From an uncultured Oscillospiraceae bacterium (GTDB taxonomy: Bacteria > Bacillota > Clostridia > Oscillospirales > Ruminococcaceae), in the NCBI GenBank assembly GCA_905197685.1, contig CAJJZS010000003.1:124001-188000 (forward strand): a stretch of DNA of 64,000 bases. The letters are read 5' to 3'. Below, in pieces: positions 22,842-31,589 of this stretch. The notes under the pieces are model-generated. The model was not told the DNA's origin and did no database searches. It was given only the letters and a program-made list of their open reading frames with translations. Made by a program: the position numbers and the translations under genes. Position 1 is the first letter of the stretch, and every line of letters starts with the position of its first letter.

Positions 22842-24875
22842 TTATTCAGCGTCTTCAGCAGGAGCTTCTTCAGCAGCTTCCTCAGCGTTTTCTTCCAGCA
22901 GAGCTTTCATGGACAGGCTGACACGTTTCTTGTCGAAGTCGATGTCGGTAATCTGAACCTGAACTTCTTGACCGATGGTCAAAACATCCTGAGGTTTGTT
23001 GATTCTCTCGTTGGAAATCTGAGAAATGTGAATCAGACCGTCAACGCCCGGCAGAATCTGAGCGAATGCGCCGAAAGCAGTCATGGAAACAACTTTAGCG
23101 GTAACTACGCTGCCGATTTCGTAATCTCTCTTGAGAACTTCCCAAGGATTGTCCTCGGTTTTCTTGTAACCCAAGGAGATTTTCTTGTTTTCGGTGTCGA
23201 TATCTTTTACATATACTTCCAGAACGTCGCCAACTTTAACAACTTCAGAAGGATGTTTGATTCTCAGCCAAGACAGTTCGGAGATGTGAACCATACCGTC
23301 TACGCCGCCCAGATCAACGAATGCGCCGTAGCTGGTGATGGATTTAACAACACCTTCGTAGCGTTTGCCGATTTCAACTTCGCTCCAGAATTTTTCTTCC
23401 AGAGCTTTTTTCTGCTCTTTGAGAACGTCTTTGATGGAGCCGACAGCTCTGTGACGTTTTTCGTTTACTTCGCGGATAACGAAATCAACCTTCTGTTTAA
23501 GCAGCTGCTCGAGCGGTTCGTTTTTAGCAACGCCGGACAGGGAAGCAGGGATAAATACTTTAACGCCTTCGGTAACAGCGAGGATACCGCCCTTAACAAC
23601 GTCGGTAACAGTACCGGAAAGAACTTCGCCGGTGCCTGCGGCAGCCATTACTTTTTCAAAGCCTGCCTGAGCGTCCAGACGTTTTTTGGACAGCATAACA
23701 GTACCTTCTACGTCGTTTACGCGAAGAACAACCAGTTCGATTTCATCGCCTTTTTTTACGATGTCTTCCGGTTTCAGGCTTGGGTCATTGGTCAGTTCGG
23801 CAAGCGGAACATAACCTGTGTGTTTGGTACCGATATCAACAGTAATCTCGTTCGGAGCAATGCCGGTAACGGTAGCCTTCACCTTCTCTCCTGTATATGT
23901 GCTCTTGAAGGACTGATTTAACATCTCTTCAAAGGACATTTCTTCTTCTTTTAAAATCTCACTCATGGTTTTTTGTACCTCCTTAATTATACGAACCGGT
24001 GTCGAAGCACCGGCAGTAACACCAACTTGACATCCCGCCGGCATCCGGCAGACAACATCCGCTTGACCGCTCAAAAGTTCCCGTGCTGTCTCGACCCAAA
24101 CAGTCCTGCAAGATCGGCTGCAAATATCCGACAATTTTCCGGTATTGGAGCTGTGCTTGCCGCCGATTACTATCATGATATCCGAAATTTCTGCCAAATG
24201 TGCAGCTTCTGTTTGCCTCATCAGTGTAGCCTTACATATTGTATCAAATATTTTGAGATTTGTATACAGTTTTTTTGCGGTTTCTACGCATTTTTGCCAC
24301 TCATTTATGTTAAAAGTGGTCTGAGCGACCATTACGCTGTTCATTTTAGACAGATTTGGACGGTTTTCGGTCAGTTTCAGAAGCTCGTCGGCAGATTCAA
24401 ATGTAACAAACGATACATTACAATGTCCGATGATTCCTTTGATTTCGGGGTGTTTGGGGTCTCCGGCGATTAAAACGAGCTTGTTTTCATCGGGAGATTC
24501 CCCCTGTTCCTCCACAATCTTTTGAATCCTCTGTACATTGGGGCAGGTTGTGTCGATGTAGGGAATCCGGAGAGTTTGCAGCCGGGTATAGACGCTTCGG
24601 GGAACCCCGTGAGAGCGAATGATTACAGGAACGGGAGAACGCCCCTGAGAGATTGCCTGTTCTTCCGCTTCAAGCAATTCCTCCATTGAGTTCATCGCCC
24701 ATGCGCCCAAATCGTGCAGGTCTTTGACAACTTGCGGATTGTGGATAATTTCTCCAAGGGTAAACAGTTTGGGGTGCGGGGTATCGGGGAGCCGGTTGAG
24801 CTGTTCATAGACAGTATCGACAGCGCGGCGTACCCCAAAGCAGAAGCCGGCTGTCTTGGCAACGGTAATCGGCAT
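22842..24875 (-). CDS. ispH: IspH (LytB) fused to four S1 RNA-binding domains
   Basis: The 677-residue protein begins with 4-hydroxy-3-methylbut-2-enyl diphosphate reductase, the last step of the MEP isoprenoid pathway. The three iron-sulfur cysteines are Cys12, Cys111 and Cys214, and HPE (142-144), QTT (185-187) and SSN (242-244) active-site motifs are present. From about residue 325 four S1 repeats follow, each with the G-x-V-x-x-(I/G)-x-(S/A)-x-GAFVD pattern (for example KSITSYGAFVDLGGVDGMVH), and the tail is acidic. This fusion is known in many Clostridia, where the S1 part may serve as ribosomal protein S1. It follows plsC and cmk on the same strand. Confidence 0.95.
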   Translation of the reverse strand: MPITVAKTAGFCFGVRRAVDTVYEQLNRLPDTPHPKLFTLGEIIHNPQVVKDLHDLGAWAMNSMEELLEAEEQAISQGRSPVPVIIRSHGVPRSVYTRLQTLRIPYIDTTCPNVQRIQKIVEEQGESPDENKLVLIAGDPKHPEIKGIIGHCNVSFVTFESADELLKLTENRPNLSKMNSVMVAQTTFNINEWQKCVETAKKLYTNLKIFDTICKATLMRQTEAAHLAEISDIMIVIGGKHSSNTGKLSDICSRSCRTVWVETARELLSGQADVVCRMPAGCQVGVTAGASTPVRIIKEVQKTMSEILKEEEMSFEEMLNQSFKSTYTGEKVKATVTGIAPNEITVDIGTKHTGYVPLAELTNDPSLKPEDIVKKGDEIELVVLRVNDVEGTVMLSKKRLDAQAGFEKVMAAAGTGEVLSGTVTDVVKGGILAVTEGVKVFIPASLSGVAKNEPLEQLLKQKVDFVIREVNEKRHRAVGSIKDVLKEQKKALEEKFWSEVEIGKRYEGVVKSITSYGAFVDLGGVDGMVHISELSWLRIKHPSEVVKVGDVLEVYVKDIDTENKKISLGYKKTEDNPWEVLKRDYEIGSVVTAKVVSMTAFGAFAQILPGVDGLIHISQISNERINKPQDVLTIGQEVQVQITDIDFDKKRVSLSMKALLEENAEEAAEEAPAEDAE

Positions 24876-24959
24876 ATCGGTTTCCTTTCTGTTTGGTTAT
24901 TCTTTCGGGATTGTTTTCGCAGCAAAATTACTTCCTGTTTGCAGTTACAGTGTTTGCAG

Positions 24960-25586
24960 TTACAGGTTCCGGGCTTTCAGTTCCTCCATGGCAGCTTTTA
25001 AATTTCTGGTGGCGTCCTTTAATTCCCTTGCGTGGGACAGGTCTCCGGCAGCAGATGAGCCGACAGAATGAAGTCCCAATTCTTCGCAGGAAATCAAGTT
25101 TCCGTAGTTGACCACAACGCGGGAACGAAACCGTTTGTCAGGGTCGCAGTATGTAATGGTGACAGGCAGCACCGACGCGCCCGTTTGCTGGGCAATCAGC
25201 GCAAGTCCGGATTTAAAGCGCAGCAGATTTCCGTCTTTGCTGCGAGTGCCTTCCGGAAACAGTCCCAAAATTTCCCCGTCGCGGATGACCTGTACCGCAG
25301 TTTCGATTGCGGTGGTGTCACCGGTACCGCGGGATACAGGAAACGCCTTGAGCCAGCGAATAACGTGTTTTAAAACAGGAATATCAAACAACTCTGCCTT
25401 TGCCATAAAATGAATATGGTGTTTTCGGATTCCCTGACAGACAATCATCGGGTCGATGGCAGAGCAGTGGTTGCTGGCGAGAATATACCCGCCCTGTTCC
25501 GGTTCGTTTTCCCGTCCGTTGATTTCCAGGCGGAACCAGAAATGCCACAGAAGGTTGACAGCTCGGATCGCAATTTCATAAAACAA
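24960..25586 (-). CDS. plsC: 1-acyl-sn-glycerol-3-phosphate acyltransferase
   Basis: The 208-residue membrane-associated enzyme has the acyltransferase block I NHCSAIDP (His and Asp of H-x4-D, about residues 38-45) and block III FPEGTRS (about 110-116). An N-terminal hydrophobic helix (about 5-20) precedes them. It adds the second acyl chain in phosphatidic acid synthesis at the inner membrane face. The likely start is TTG 25586 behind GAAAGGAAG. It lies between cmk and ispH, the usual clostridial order. Confidence 0.93.
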   Translation of the reverse strand: MFYEIAIRAVNLLWHFWFRLEINGRENEPEQGGYILASNHCSAIDPMIVCQGIRKHHIHFMAKAELFDIPVLKHVIRWLKAFPVSRGTGDTTAIETAVQVIRDGEILGLFPEGTRSKDGNLLRFKSGLALIAQQTGASVLPVTITYCDPDKRFRSRVVVNYGNLISCEELGLHSVGSSAAGDLSHARELKDATRNLKAAMEELKARNL

Positions 25587-25725
25587 ACAAATCTTCCTTT
25601 CAAGAAGTTTTTAAATTGGGGTGGAAGGCGCTGCGGCATTTCCACAAGAATCGAAGCAGAACAACAGAAACTTCCTCTCTTATCTTACGGCAAGATTATT
25701 TTAATCGGTTTTGAATAAGAGATTT

Positions 25726-26412
25726 TTAAATGGAAACGGAAAGCTGTTTTGCTTTTTCGGAAATCATGTTTTTAATAATTTCAACCGTTTCTTCAAAACC
25801 GATTTCGGTGGTGTCCAGCAAAACGGCGTCCGGAGCCTGACACAGCGGAGCGGAGGCGCGGGTGGAATCCTGAAGGTCGCGTTGAATGACATCCTTTAAA
25901 ACATCTTCATAGCAGCTGTCCAGTCCCTTTTGCCGGTATTCCAGGCAGCGGCGCTTTGCGCGGGATTCAGGCGAAGCGGTGAGAAAAATTTTTAATTCCG
26001 CGTCGGGAATTACTACCGTGCCGATATCCCTGCCGTCCATAATCAGGCTTTGCTTTTTTGCCATATCCTGCTGCAATCCCAGCAAAAAGGCGCGAACCTG
26101 TGGAATGGCAGACACATCGGAAGCAGCCATCGAGGCTTCGGGTGTGCGAATTTGCTCGGAAACATCTTCTCCGTTTAAAAAGATGCGCTGACCGTTTTGA
26201 GGTTGGTAAACCGTTTCCAGATTGATTTGAGAAAGGGCAGGTACAACCTGCTCGGGGGATTTGGGATTGAGATGATTGCGCAAAGCGTACAGACCGATGC
26301 TTCGGTACATCGCTCCGGTATCGACATAGACAATGGAAAAATCTTTTGCAATCCTTTTGGCAACGGTGCTTTTTCCTGCGCCGGAAGGACCGTCAACAGC
26401 AACACGAATCAT
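25726..26412 (-). CDS. cmk: Cytidylate kinase
   Basis: The 228-residue enzyme transfers phosphate from ATP to CMP/dCMP. It has the P-loop GPSGAGKST (8-16), the DTGAMYRS motif (about 34-41) and the MDGRDIGTVV motif (about 106-115) characteristic of Cmk. I chose ATG 26412, which follows GAGGAG; the longer upstream frame has no ribosome site. It heads the cmk-plsC-ispH/S1 series on the minus strand. Confidence 0.95.
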   Translation of the reverse strand: MIRVAVDGPSGAGKSTVAKRIAKDFSIVYVDTGAMYRSIGLYALRNHLNPKSPEQVVPALSQINLETVYQPQNGQRIFLNGEDVSEQIRTPEASMAASDVSAIPQVRAFLLGLQQDMAKKQSLIMDGRDIGTVVIPDAELKIFLTASPESRAKRRCLEYRQKGLDSCYEDVLKDVIQRDLQDSTRASAPLCQAPDAVLLDTTEIGFEETVEIIKNMISEKAKQLSVSI

Positions 26413-26501
26413 GCGAACACTCCTCTTTGTTTTTGTTCCTTGATGAATTACCACATATTATACCACAAAATCGGAAAAGCGGACAGAGCAAACCGAAAAA
26501 A

Positions 26502-27686
26502 TTATCGGTTGTCTTTCGGAATATAAGCATAGTTGCGGTCGATGGTGATGACGCAGAAGTAATTGCCCAGTTTTTTTGCTTTTTCGGAGATAACCTGTGT
26601 AACGCGTTCATCGTCCATCTCAAAGCCGGGCGGAACCACCACATCAAAGACAAGGTTGGTGTGGGAAGGACCGGACACCGCGCGAAAATCGTGCATACTC
26701 AAGTCGGTATCCACCGATTTGACAATCTGCGCAATCTGTTCTCGTAAAAGGTTAATCTGTTCGTTATCGGTGACAACAGGGTCCATGTGAATGACAAGAT
26801 TGATTCCGAGATCTGCTCCGACTTCGCGTTCGATGTTGTCGATAATGTCATGGCTTACCAGAATATCGACGTTGGCGGGTACTTCCGCATGAACGGTAGC
26901 AAACACCTGTCCGGGACCGTAGCTGTGTACCTGAAGGTCGTGCATACCGATTACGCCCTCATATCCCATGATACTGCTTCCGAGCTTTTGAATAAATTCC
27001 GGGTCGGGCGCTTCCCCCAAAAGCGGATTGCCGGTTTCGATAACCAGTTTAATGCCGGAAAAGGTGATAAATCCCGCAACCAACAGACCGATCCAGCCGT
27101 CAATCGGAATTTGGGTAAAGTGATAAAAAACGGCGCTGATTAAAACAGCAGAGGTGGCAATCACATCGTTTAAACTGTCCGAAGCGGTTGCCTGCAACGA
27201 TTCCGAGGCAATTTGTTTACCCAGTTTGCGGTTAAAAATGCCTTGCCACAATTTGACCAAAACGGAGATTATCAAAATGAGGTAGGTTAAAGCAGACAGG
27301 GAAATTGCCTGCGGGTGCAGGATTTTGTCAAAAGAGCTGCCCATCAGCTGAAGCCCTAAAAAGATGATGATAAAGGAAACAGCCATGCCGGAGATATATT
27401 CCATCCTTGCATGACCGTACGGGTGTTTGGGGTCGGCAGGTTTTCCCGAAATTTTAAAGGCAAGCATGGTGATAACCGAAGAGCCGGCATCCGAGAGGTT
27501 GTTGACAGCGTCCGCAATAATCGAGATACTGCCCGCCAACAATCCTGCAAGAATTTTGATGAGAAACAGCAGCAGGTTGGATAAAATGCCCACAGTTGCC
27601 GCAAGTACCCCGTAGCGTTCCCGAACGGAAGGATTTTTGGTATCCTGCCAGTTGGGGATAAATTTCTGAACCAAAAACTGAATCAT
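26502..27686 (-). CDS. Cation diffusion facilitator (CDF) metal transporter
   Basis: The 394-residue protein has six predicted membrane helices. It carries the CDF signature SIIADAVNNLSDAGSSV (about 60-76, metal-binding Asp residues) and the KHPYGHARMEYIS motif (about 94-106) that supplies His/Asp ligands. The C-terminal half (about 210-394) is cytosolic and longer than usual, containing a dimerization domain and an extra ~75-residue segment. It exports divalent metals such as Zn, Mn or Fe in exchange for protons. I chose ATG 27686 with GGAAAGG upstream. Confidence 0.9.
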   Translation of the reverse strand: MIQFLVQKFIPNWQDTKNPSVRERYGVLAATVGILSNLLLFLIKILAGLLAGSISIIADAVNNLSDAGSSVITMLAFKISGKPADPKHPYGHARMEYISGMAVSFIIIFLGLQLMGSSFDKILHPQAISLSALTYLILIISVLVKLWQGIFNRKLGKQIASESLQATASDSLNDVIATSAVLISAVFYHFTQIPIDGWIGLLVAGFITFSGIKLVIETGNPLLGEAPDPEFIQKLGSSIMGYEGVIGMHDLQVHSYGPGQVFATVHAEVPANVDILVSHDIIDNIEREVGADLGINLVIHMDPVVTDNEQINLLREQIAQIVKSVDTDLSMHDFRAVSGPSHTNLVFDVVVPPGFEMDDERVTQVISEKAKKLGNYFCVITIDRNYAYIPKDNR

Positions 27687-27882
27687 AAAAACACACCTTT
27701 CCGCTGCAATTTTTATGCAGCTTTTTAAAGAATCTGACAGAAAATGCCCGACAGCAAGGTCGGGATAAAACGAGTATATTGTAACGCAAAAAAGAAAAGA
27801 ATGCAAATTTGATTTTTTACGGCGGGAAAGATTGTACTGTCGTCCAAACTGTGGTAAACTAAAGGAACAGGAGTTCATAAAA

Positions 27883-28746
27883 ATGAAAATAAAAACAGAG
27901 AATAACCAAAGACAGAGAAAGGCGGGGGAAATTTTGGGTACCGGAAAACGAGCGTTGGACTTGACAGTTCGTATCGGAGAGGTTTTGCTTAAAAACGGCG
28001 GAGAAATCTTTCGGGTACAGCAGACCATGCAGATGATTGCAAAGGCATACGGAATTTCGGGCTTTCATGTTTATGTTTTGGCAAACGGGATCTTTGCCTC
28101 GGCAGAAGAGGACGGACAAAATATATGCAAAGAAGTTTGCGCATCGCAGGAAAGACAGGAAACGGGAAGCCAGGTGCGGTATATTCCGCTGTCCTCGGTA
28201 CATTTGGGACGGGTAGCGGCGGTTAATAACCTTTCCCGCGAGATTGTTGCAAAAAAATATACGATTGACCAAGCATGGGAAAAAATTAACGAAATCGACC
28301 GAATTCCCTTTACCAGCAATCGCTTACAGGTTTTGGTGTCGGGTTTGGGTTCTGCGGCCTTTTGTTATCTGCTGGGGGGCAGCTTAATTGACAGCGCGGC
28401 GTCCTTTCTTTCGGGAATGTTGCTGTGGTGTTTTGTTTTGTTTTTAAGCAGCCATCGGGCAAATAAGATTATGGTAAATATTCTGAGCAGCGCGCTGGTT
28501 ACTTTAACGGGTATGTTTTTGTTTCACTATGTATTCGGAGAAAACATGGATAAAATTATCATCGGTTCGATTATTCCTCTGCTGCCCGGTGTACCGCTGA
28601 CAAACTCCATTCGTGACTTTTTAAACGGAGATTATCTTTCCGGTACAATCCGCATGATTGATGCGGTTTTGGTTGCTTGTTGTATTGCTTTGGGTGTGGG
28701 AATGGTGCTGCGGCTGTTTCCTATTTTAACGGGATTAACGGTGTAA
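27883..28746 (+). CDS. Threonine/serine exporter, ThrE N-terminal-type subunit (DUF1212)
   Basis: The 287-residue protein starts with a soluble domain (about 15-150) containing the LLKNGGEIFRVQQTMQMIAKAYG motif region of DUF1212, described here by position only. Five hydrophobic helices follow (about 155-285), including the GSIIPLLPGVPLTNSIRD motif near 240. In Corynebacterium one ThrE protein carries both halves; here the halves are separate genes. It should form a complex with the next gene product, which starts 16 bases later, and export threonine/serine. ATG 27883 follows AGGAG. Confidence 0.88.
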   Translation: MKIKTENNQRQRKAGEILGTGKRALDLTVRIGEVLLKNGGEIFRVQQTMQMIAKAYGISGFHVYVLANGIFASAEEDGQNICKEVCASQERQETGSQVRYIPLSSVHLGRVAAVNNLSREIVAKKYTIDQAWEKINEIDRIPFTSNRLQVLVSGLGSAAFCYLLGGSLIDSAASFLSGMLLWCFVLFLSSHRANKIMVNILSSALVTLTGMFLFHYVFGENMDKIIIGSIIPLLPGVPLTNSIRDFLNGDYLSGTIRMIDAVLVACCIALGVGMVLRLFPILTGLTV

Positions 28747-28761
28747 AGGGGGAAAACGGCG

Positions 28762-29211
28762 ATGAACTTATTGATTCAATCGGCGGTTGCTTTTGTGGCA
28801 ACGCTGGCATTTGCTGTGCTGTTTCAGGTGCCGAAAGAGCAGTACGGATATTCGGGATTCTGCGGCGCGGCAGGTTGGCTGTGCTACCTGTTGGTGATGG
28901 AGAACTACCCTTCTCCGGCAATTGCTTCGTTTGCAGCCGTTGTGGTGCTGACCCTGATGGCGCGCTTTTTTGCGGTAAGAAGAAAAACACCCGTTACCGT
29001 CTTTTTAATTTGCGGACTGTTTCCTTTGGTGCCCGGCGCAGGCATCTACTATACCGCTTATAATTTTATTATGGGGTACAACGATCTTGCGGTATCCAAA
29101 GGAATCGAAACGATTAAAATTGCCGTAGCGATTGCGCTGGCGATTGTTTTCGCCTTTTCTTTGCCGAACAGCATCATTCGGGGGCTGTCCTCTATCGGAA
29201 AAAAATCGTAG
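28762..29211 (+). CDS. ThrE C-terminal-type subunit (DUF3815)
   Basis: The 149-residue protein has five hydrophobic helices and the LFPLVPGAGIYYTAYNFIMG motif (about 91-110) typical of the second half of split ThrE exporters. It is translated right after the DUF1212 partner and needs it for transport. The last part of its coding sequence is duplicated directly downstream (see repeat at 29139-29244). Confidence 0.88.
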   Translation: MNLLIQSAVAFVATLAFAVLFQVPKEQYGYSGFCGAAGWLCYLLVMENYPSPAIASFAAVVVLTLMARFFAVRRKTPVTVFLICGLFPLVPGAGIYYTAYNFIMGYNDLAVSKGIETIKIAVAIALAIVFAFSLPNSIIRGLSSIGKKS

Positions 29212-29244
29212 GCGATTGTTTTTGCCTTTTCTTTGCCGAACAGC
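29139..29244 (+). repeat. Direct repeat covering the 3' end of the ThrE C gene
   Basis: A 34-base stretch at 29139-29172 recurs at 29211-29244 with one mismatch (72-base offset). The second copy begins at the gene's stop codon. Confidence 0.85.
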
Positions 29245-29379
29245 GAAGGGAAAATTTCCTTTTTGCTGCTCGGCGTTTTATTTATCGGATATATTTTAAA
29301 ATGTGAGAAAACTTTCGGTAAAAAACGGTTAAAACAGAAAAAGAAGGGAAACATGAGGAAGGGAGGACAAAGCGATTAG
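29212..29379 (+). pseudogene. Orphan 3' frame after the duplication
   Basis: The second repeat copy is in frame with a further 44 codons that end at TAG 29379 and encode a membrane helix plus a very basic tail (GKISFLLLGVLFIGYILK, then Lys/Arg-rich). No start codon or ribosome site precedes it, because a stop codon lies directly upstream. It looks like the 3' end of a longer ThrE-type gene left after a duplication or recombination. Confidence 0.5.
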
Positions 29380-29494
29380 ATATTCTTGACAAGGAAAACC
29401 GTGTTTTTTCTGGTAGATTGTATAAGATTTAACTTGTAAACGATTTAAAAAAGGGATAAAAGATAGAAACGAAGAAATGTTAACAGAAAAAATA

Positions 29495-29523
29495 TTGCAC
29501 TCAATGTTGCAGAATGTTAAAAT
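29495..29523 (+). promoter_or_regulatory. Likely promoter of the polysaccharide operon
   Basis: TTGCAC (29495-29500) and TAAAAT (29518-29523) are 17 bases apart. About 130 untranslated bases follow before the GTG at 29662, with a GC-rich inverted repeat (GCGGG...TCCGC, about 29572-29602). The remaining gap 29380-29494 shows nothing else. Confidence 0.6.
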
Positions 29524-29661
29524 AATGTAGATATTGTTGCCTGATGCGGTTGCGCGTTTTTACAAAAAGCGGGTGGAACCGTCGTTTTGTGTTGTCCGCA
29601 CTTTGAAAGAAAAAAGGCTTTGGCGGGCAGAAAAACTTTAAACGAAATGGAGAACTGAATC

Positions 29662-31539
29662 GTGAAAGAGAAAAAAGGTTTGAGCAGATATCGAAAGCAG
29701 ATTGTGTTTTTGATGGATCTGGTCCTTGCCAATCTTGTTTACTTTGTGCTGATTTACTGGGTGCCTATCCGAAACGGCACAGAGATGGGGCAGATTATTG
29801 CATGGATGCCGAACTTCGGTTTGATGCTGCTGTGCCTGTGCGGCTTTTTGTGGCTTTCCAAATCCTATGACAGCCTGTGGAGATATGCCGAAACCGATGA
29901 ATATATCTCGATGATTTTTATGGGTGCAGCGGCGTACGTAGTTTACTTTTTGGTGCAGAAAATTTTGCCGATTCCCAAAATCCCGAGCGTTCTTTCCATG
30001 TGTATCTATTCGATGTCGCTGCTGTTGATGATGACGGCGCGCTTTATCTATCGAAAATACCGCATGAAGGTTACCAGCCGCGCGCAGGAACAAAAGGTGC
30101 GGTGCGCCATTATCGGTGCAGGCAGCGCAGGAGTGGGTTTGCTCAACGAAATAAAGAACAATCCCTGCAACCATTATCAGCCGGTTTGCTTTTTTGACGA
30201 TGACCCGGAAAAGGTCGGAAAATATATCCACGGCATTGAGGTTAAGGGAAAAATTGACATGATGCCGCTTCTGCTGCGCAACACGATGGTAACGGAGGTT
30301 ATCTTTGCCATTCCTTCGGCAAATCCGATTCGCCGCAAGGAGATTCTGGAAATGTGTTCCGGACTGCACTGCCATGTCAAAGTGCTTCCCGACACACTGG
30401 CAGCGGTACAGAGCGGTAGTTTAAGCCAAAATGTGCGCAATGTTAAGATCGAGGATTTGTTGGGCAGGGAGCGCATTGTTTTTAATAATCAGGAAGTGTT
30501 CGACTTTTTAAAGGGGAAAGTGGTTATGGTAACGGGCGGCGGCGGTTCCATCGGTTCCGAGCTGTGCCGTCAGATTGCCAAGCGCTCCCCAAAAGAACTG
30601 ATTATTGTGGATATTTATGAGAATAACGCCTATGATATTCAGCAGGAACTGAAAATGGAGTACGGCGACAGCCTGAACTTAAAGGTTGAGATCGCCTCGG
30701 TACGGGACAGGGAAAAGGTGCGCGCTTTGGTAGGCGCTTACCGTCCTCAGCTGATTTTCCATGCAGCGGCTCACAAGCACGTTCCGTTGATGGAGGAATG
30801 TCCGGAAGAAGCAGTAAAAAACAATGTGTTTGGAACTTATAATGTTGTTCATGCCGCAGATGAATTCGGCGTAGATAAGTTTGTTTTGATTTCCACCGAC
30901 AAGGCAGTAAATCCGACTAATGTGATGGGCGCGACAAAGCGATTCTGCGAGATGATTCTGCAAAGTATGAAGGAAGTCAGCCGCACCGAATATGTGGCGG
31001 TAAGATTCGGAAACGTATTGGGTTCTAACGGTTCTGTTATCCCTCTGTTTCGCCGTCAGATTGAGGCAGGAGGACCGGTTACCATTACCGATAAGAGAAT
31101 TATTCGTTACTTTATGACGATTCCGGAAGCGGCGCAGCTGGTTTTGGAAGCGGGAGCAATGGCAGAACGCTCCGAAGTGTTTGTGTTGGATATGGGTCAG
31201 CCGGTTAAGATTTTGGATTTGGCAGAAAACCTGATTAAACTTTCCGGTTATACCCCATATGTGGATATCGACATTGTAGAAACAGGGCTGCGTCCCGGTG
31301 AAAAATTGTATGAGGAACTGTTGATGAAGAGCGACGGATTGGTAAAAACTACCAGCAGCAAAATCTTTATTGAAAGACAACAGGAAATTTCTCAACAGGA
31401 ATTAAACGGTAAACTGGAAATTTTACACAACGCCTTGGAGCAGGGTGGCAGAGATGCAGTACGCCTTGCTATGAAGCAGGTTGTTCCGACCTATCGTGAC
31501 CCGGAAGAGGTAAACTGTCGGGTTGCCGAAGAGCAGTAG
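29662..31539 (+). CDS. Membrane-bound nucleotide-sugar 4,6-dehydratase (PglF/WbpM/CapD type)
   Basis: The 625-residue protein has four N-terminal membrane helices (about 10-135), a first Rossmann region (CAIIGAGSAGVG, about 149-160) and a catalytic SDR domain from about 280. The SDR NAD-binding loop is VTGGGGSIGSE (about 290-300), and the active-site block is STDKAVNPTNVMGATKR with Lys414. It should convert UDP-GlcNAc to the 4-keto-6-deoxy sugar at the membrane. It is the first gene of the polysaccharide operon, and its product would feed the aminotransferase encoded at 33074. GTG start behind GGAGA. Confidence 0.93.
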   Translation: MKEKKGLSRYRKQIVFLMDLVLANLVYFVLIYWVPIRNGTEMGQIIAWMPNFGLMLLCLCGFLWLSKSYDSLWRYAETDEYISMIFMGAAAYVVYFLVQKILPIPKIPSVLSMCIYSMSLLLMMTARFIYRKYRMKVTSRAQEQKVRCAIIGAGSAGVGLLNEIKNNPCNHYQPVCFFDDDPEKVGKYIHGIEVKGKIDMMPLLLRNTMVTEVIFAIPSANPIRRKEILEMCSGLHCHVKVLPDTLAAVQSGSLSQNVRNVKIEDLLGRERIVFNNQEVFDFLKGKVVMVTGGGGSIGSELCRQIAKRSPKELIIVDIYENNAYDIQQELKMEYGDSLNLKVEIASVRDREKVRALVGAYRPQLIFHAAAHKHVPLMEECPEEAVKNNVFGTYNVVHAADEFGVDKFVLISTDKAVNPTNVMGATKRFCEMILQSMKEVSRTEYVAVRFGNVLGSNGSVIPLFRRQIEAGGPVTITDKRIIRYFMTIPEAAQLVLEAGAMAERSEVFVLDMGQPVKILDLAENLIKLSGYTPYVDIDIVETGLRPGEKLYEELLMKSDGLVKTTSSKIFIERQQEISQQELNGKLEILHNALEQGGRDAVRLAMKQVVPTYRDPEEVNCRVAEEQ

Positions 31540-31589
31540 GAAACAAAAAGGAAAAGACAGAAAAAGAGGACAGGAGAGGAGAGAAAGGT

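Noticed and set aside
29570..29605. GGGTGGAACCG before the polysaccharide operon, similar to a T-box core
   Set aside because: No stem I elements, no terminator with the alternative pairing and no aminoacyl-tRNA-related gene downstream; the match is short and the CGCGG end is missing.
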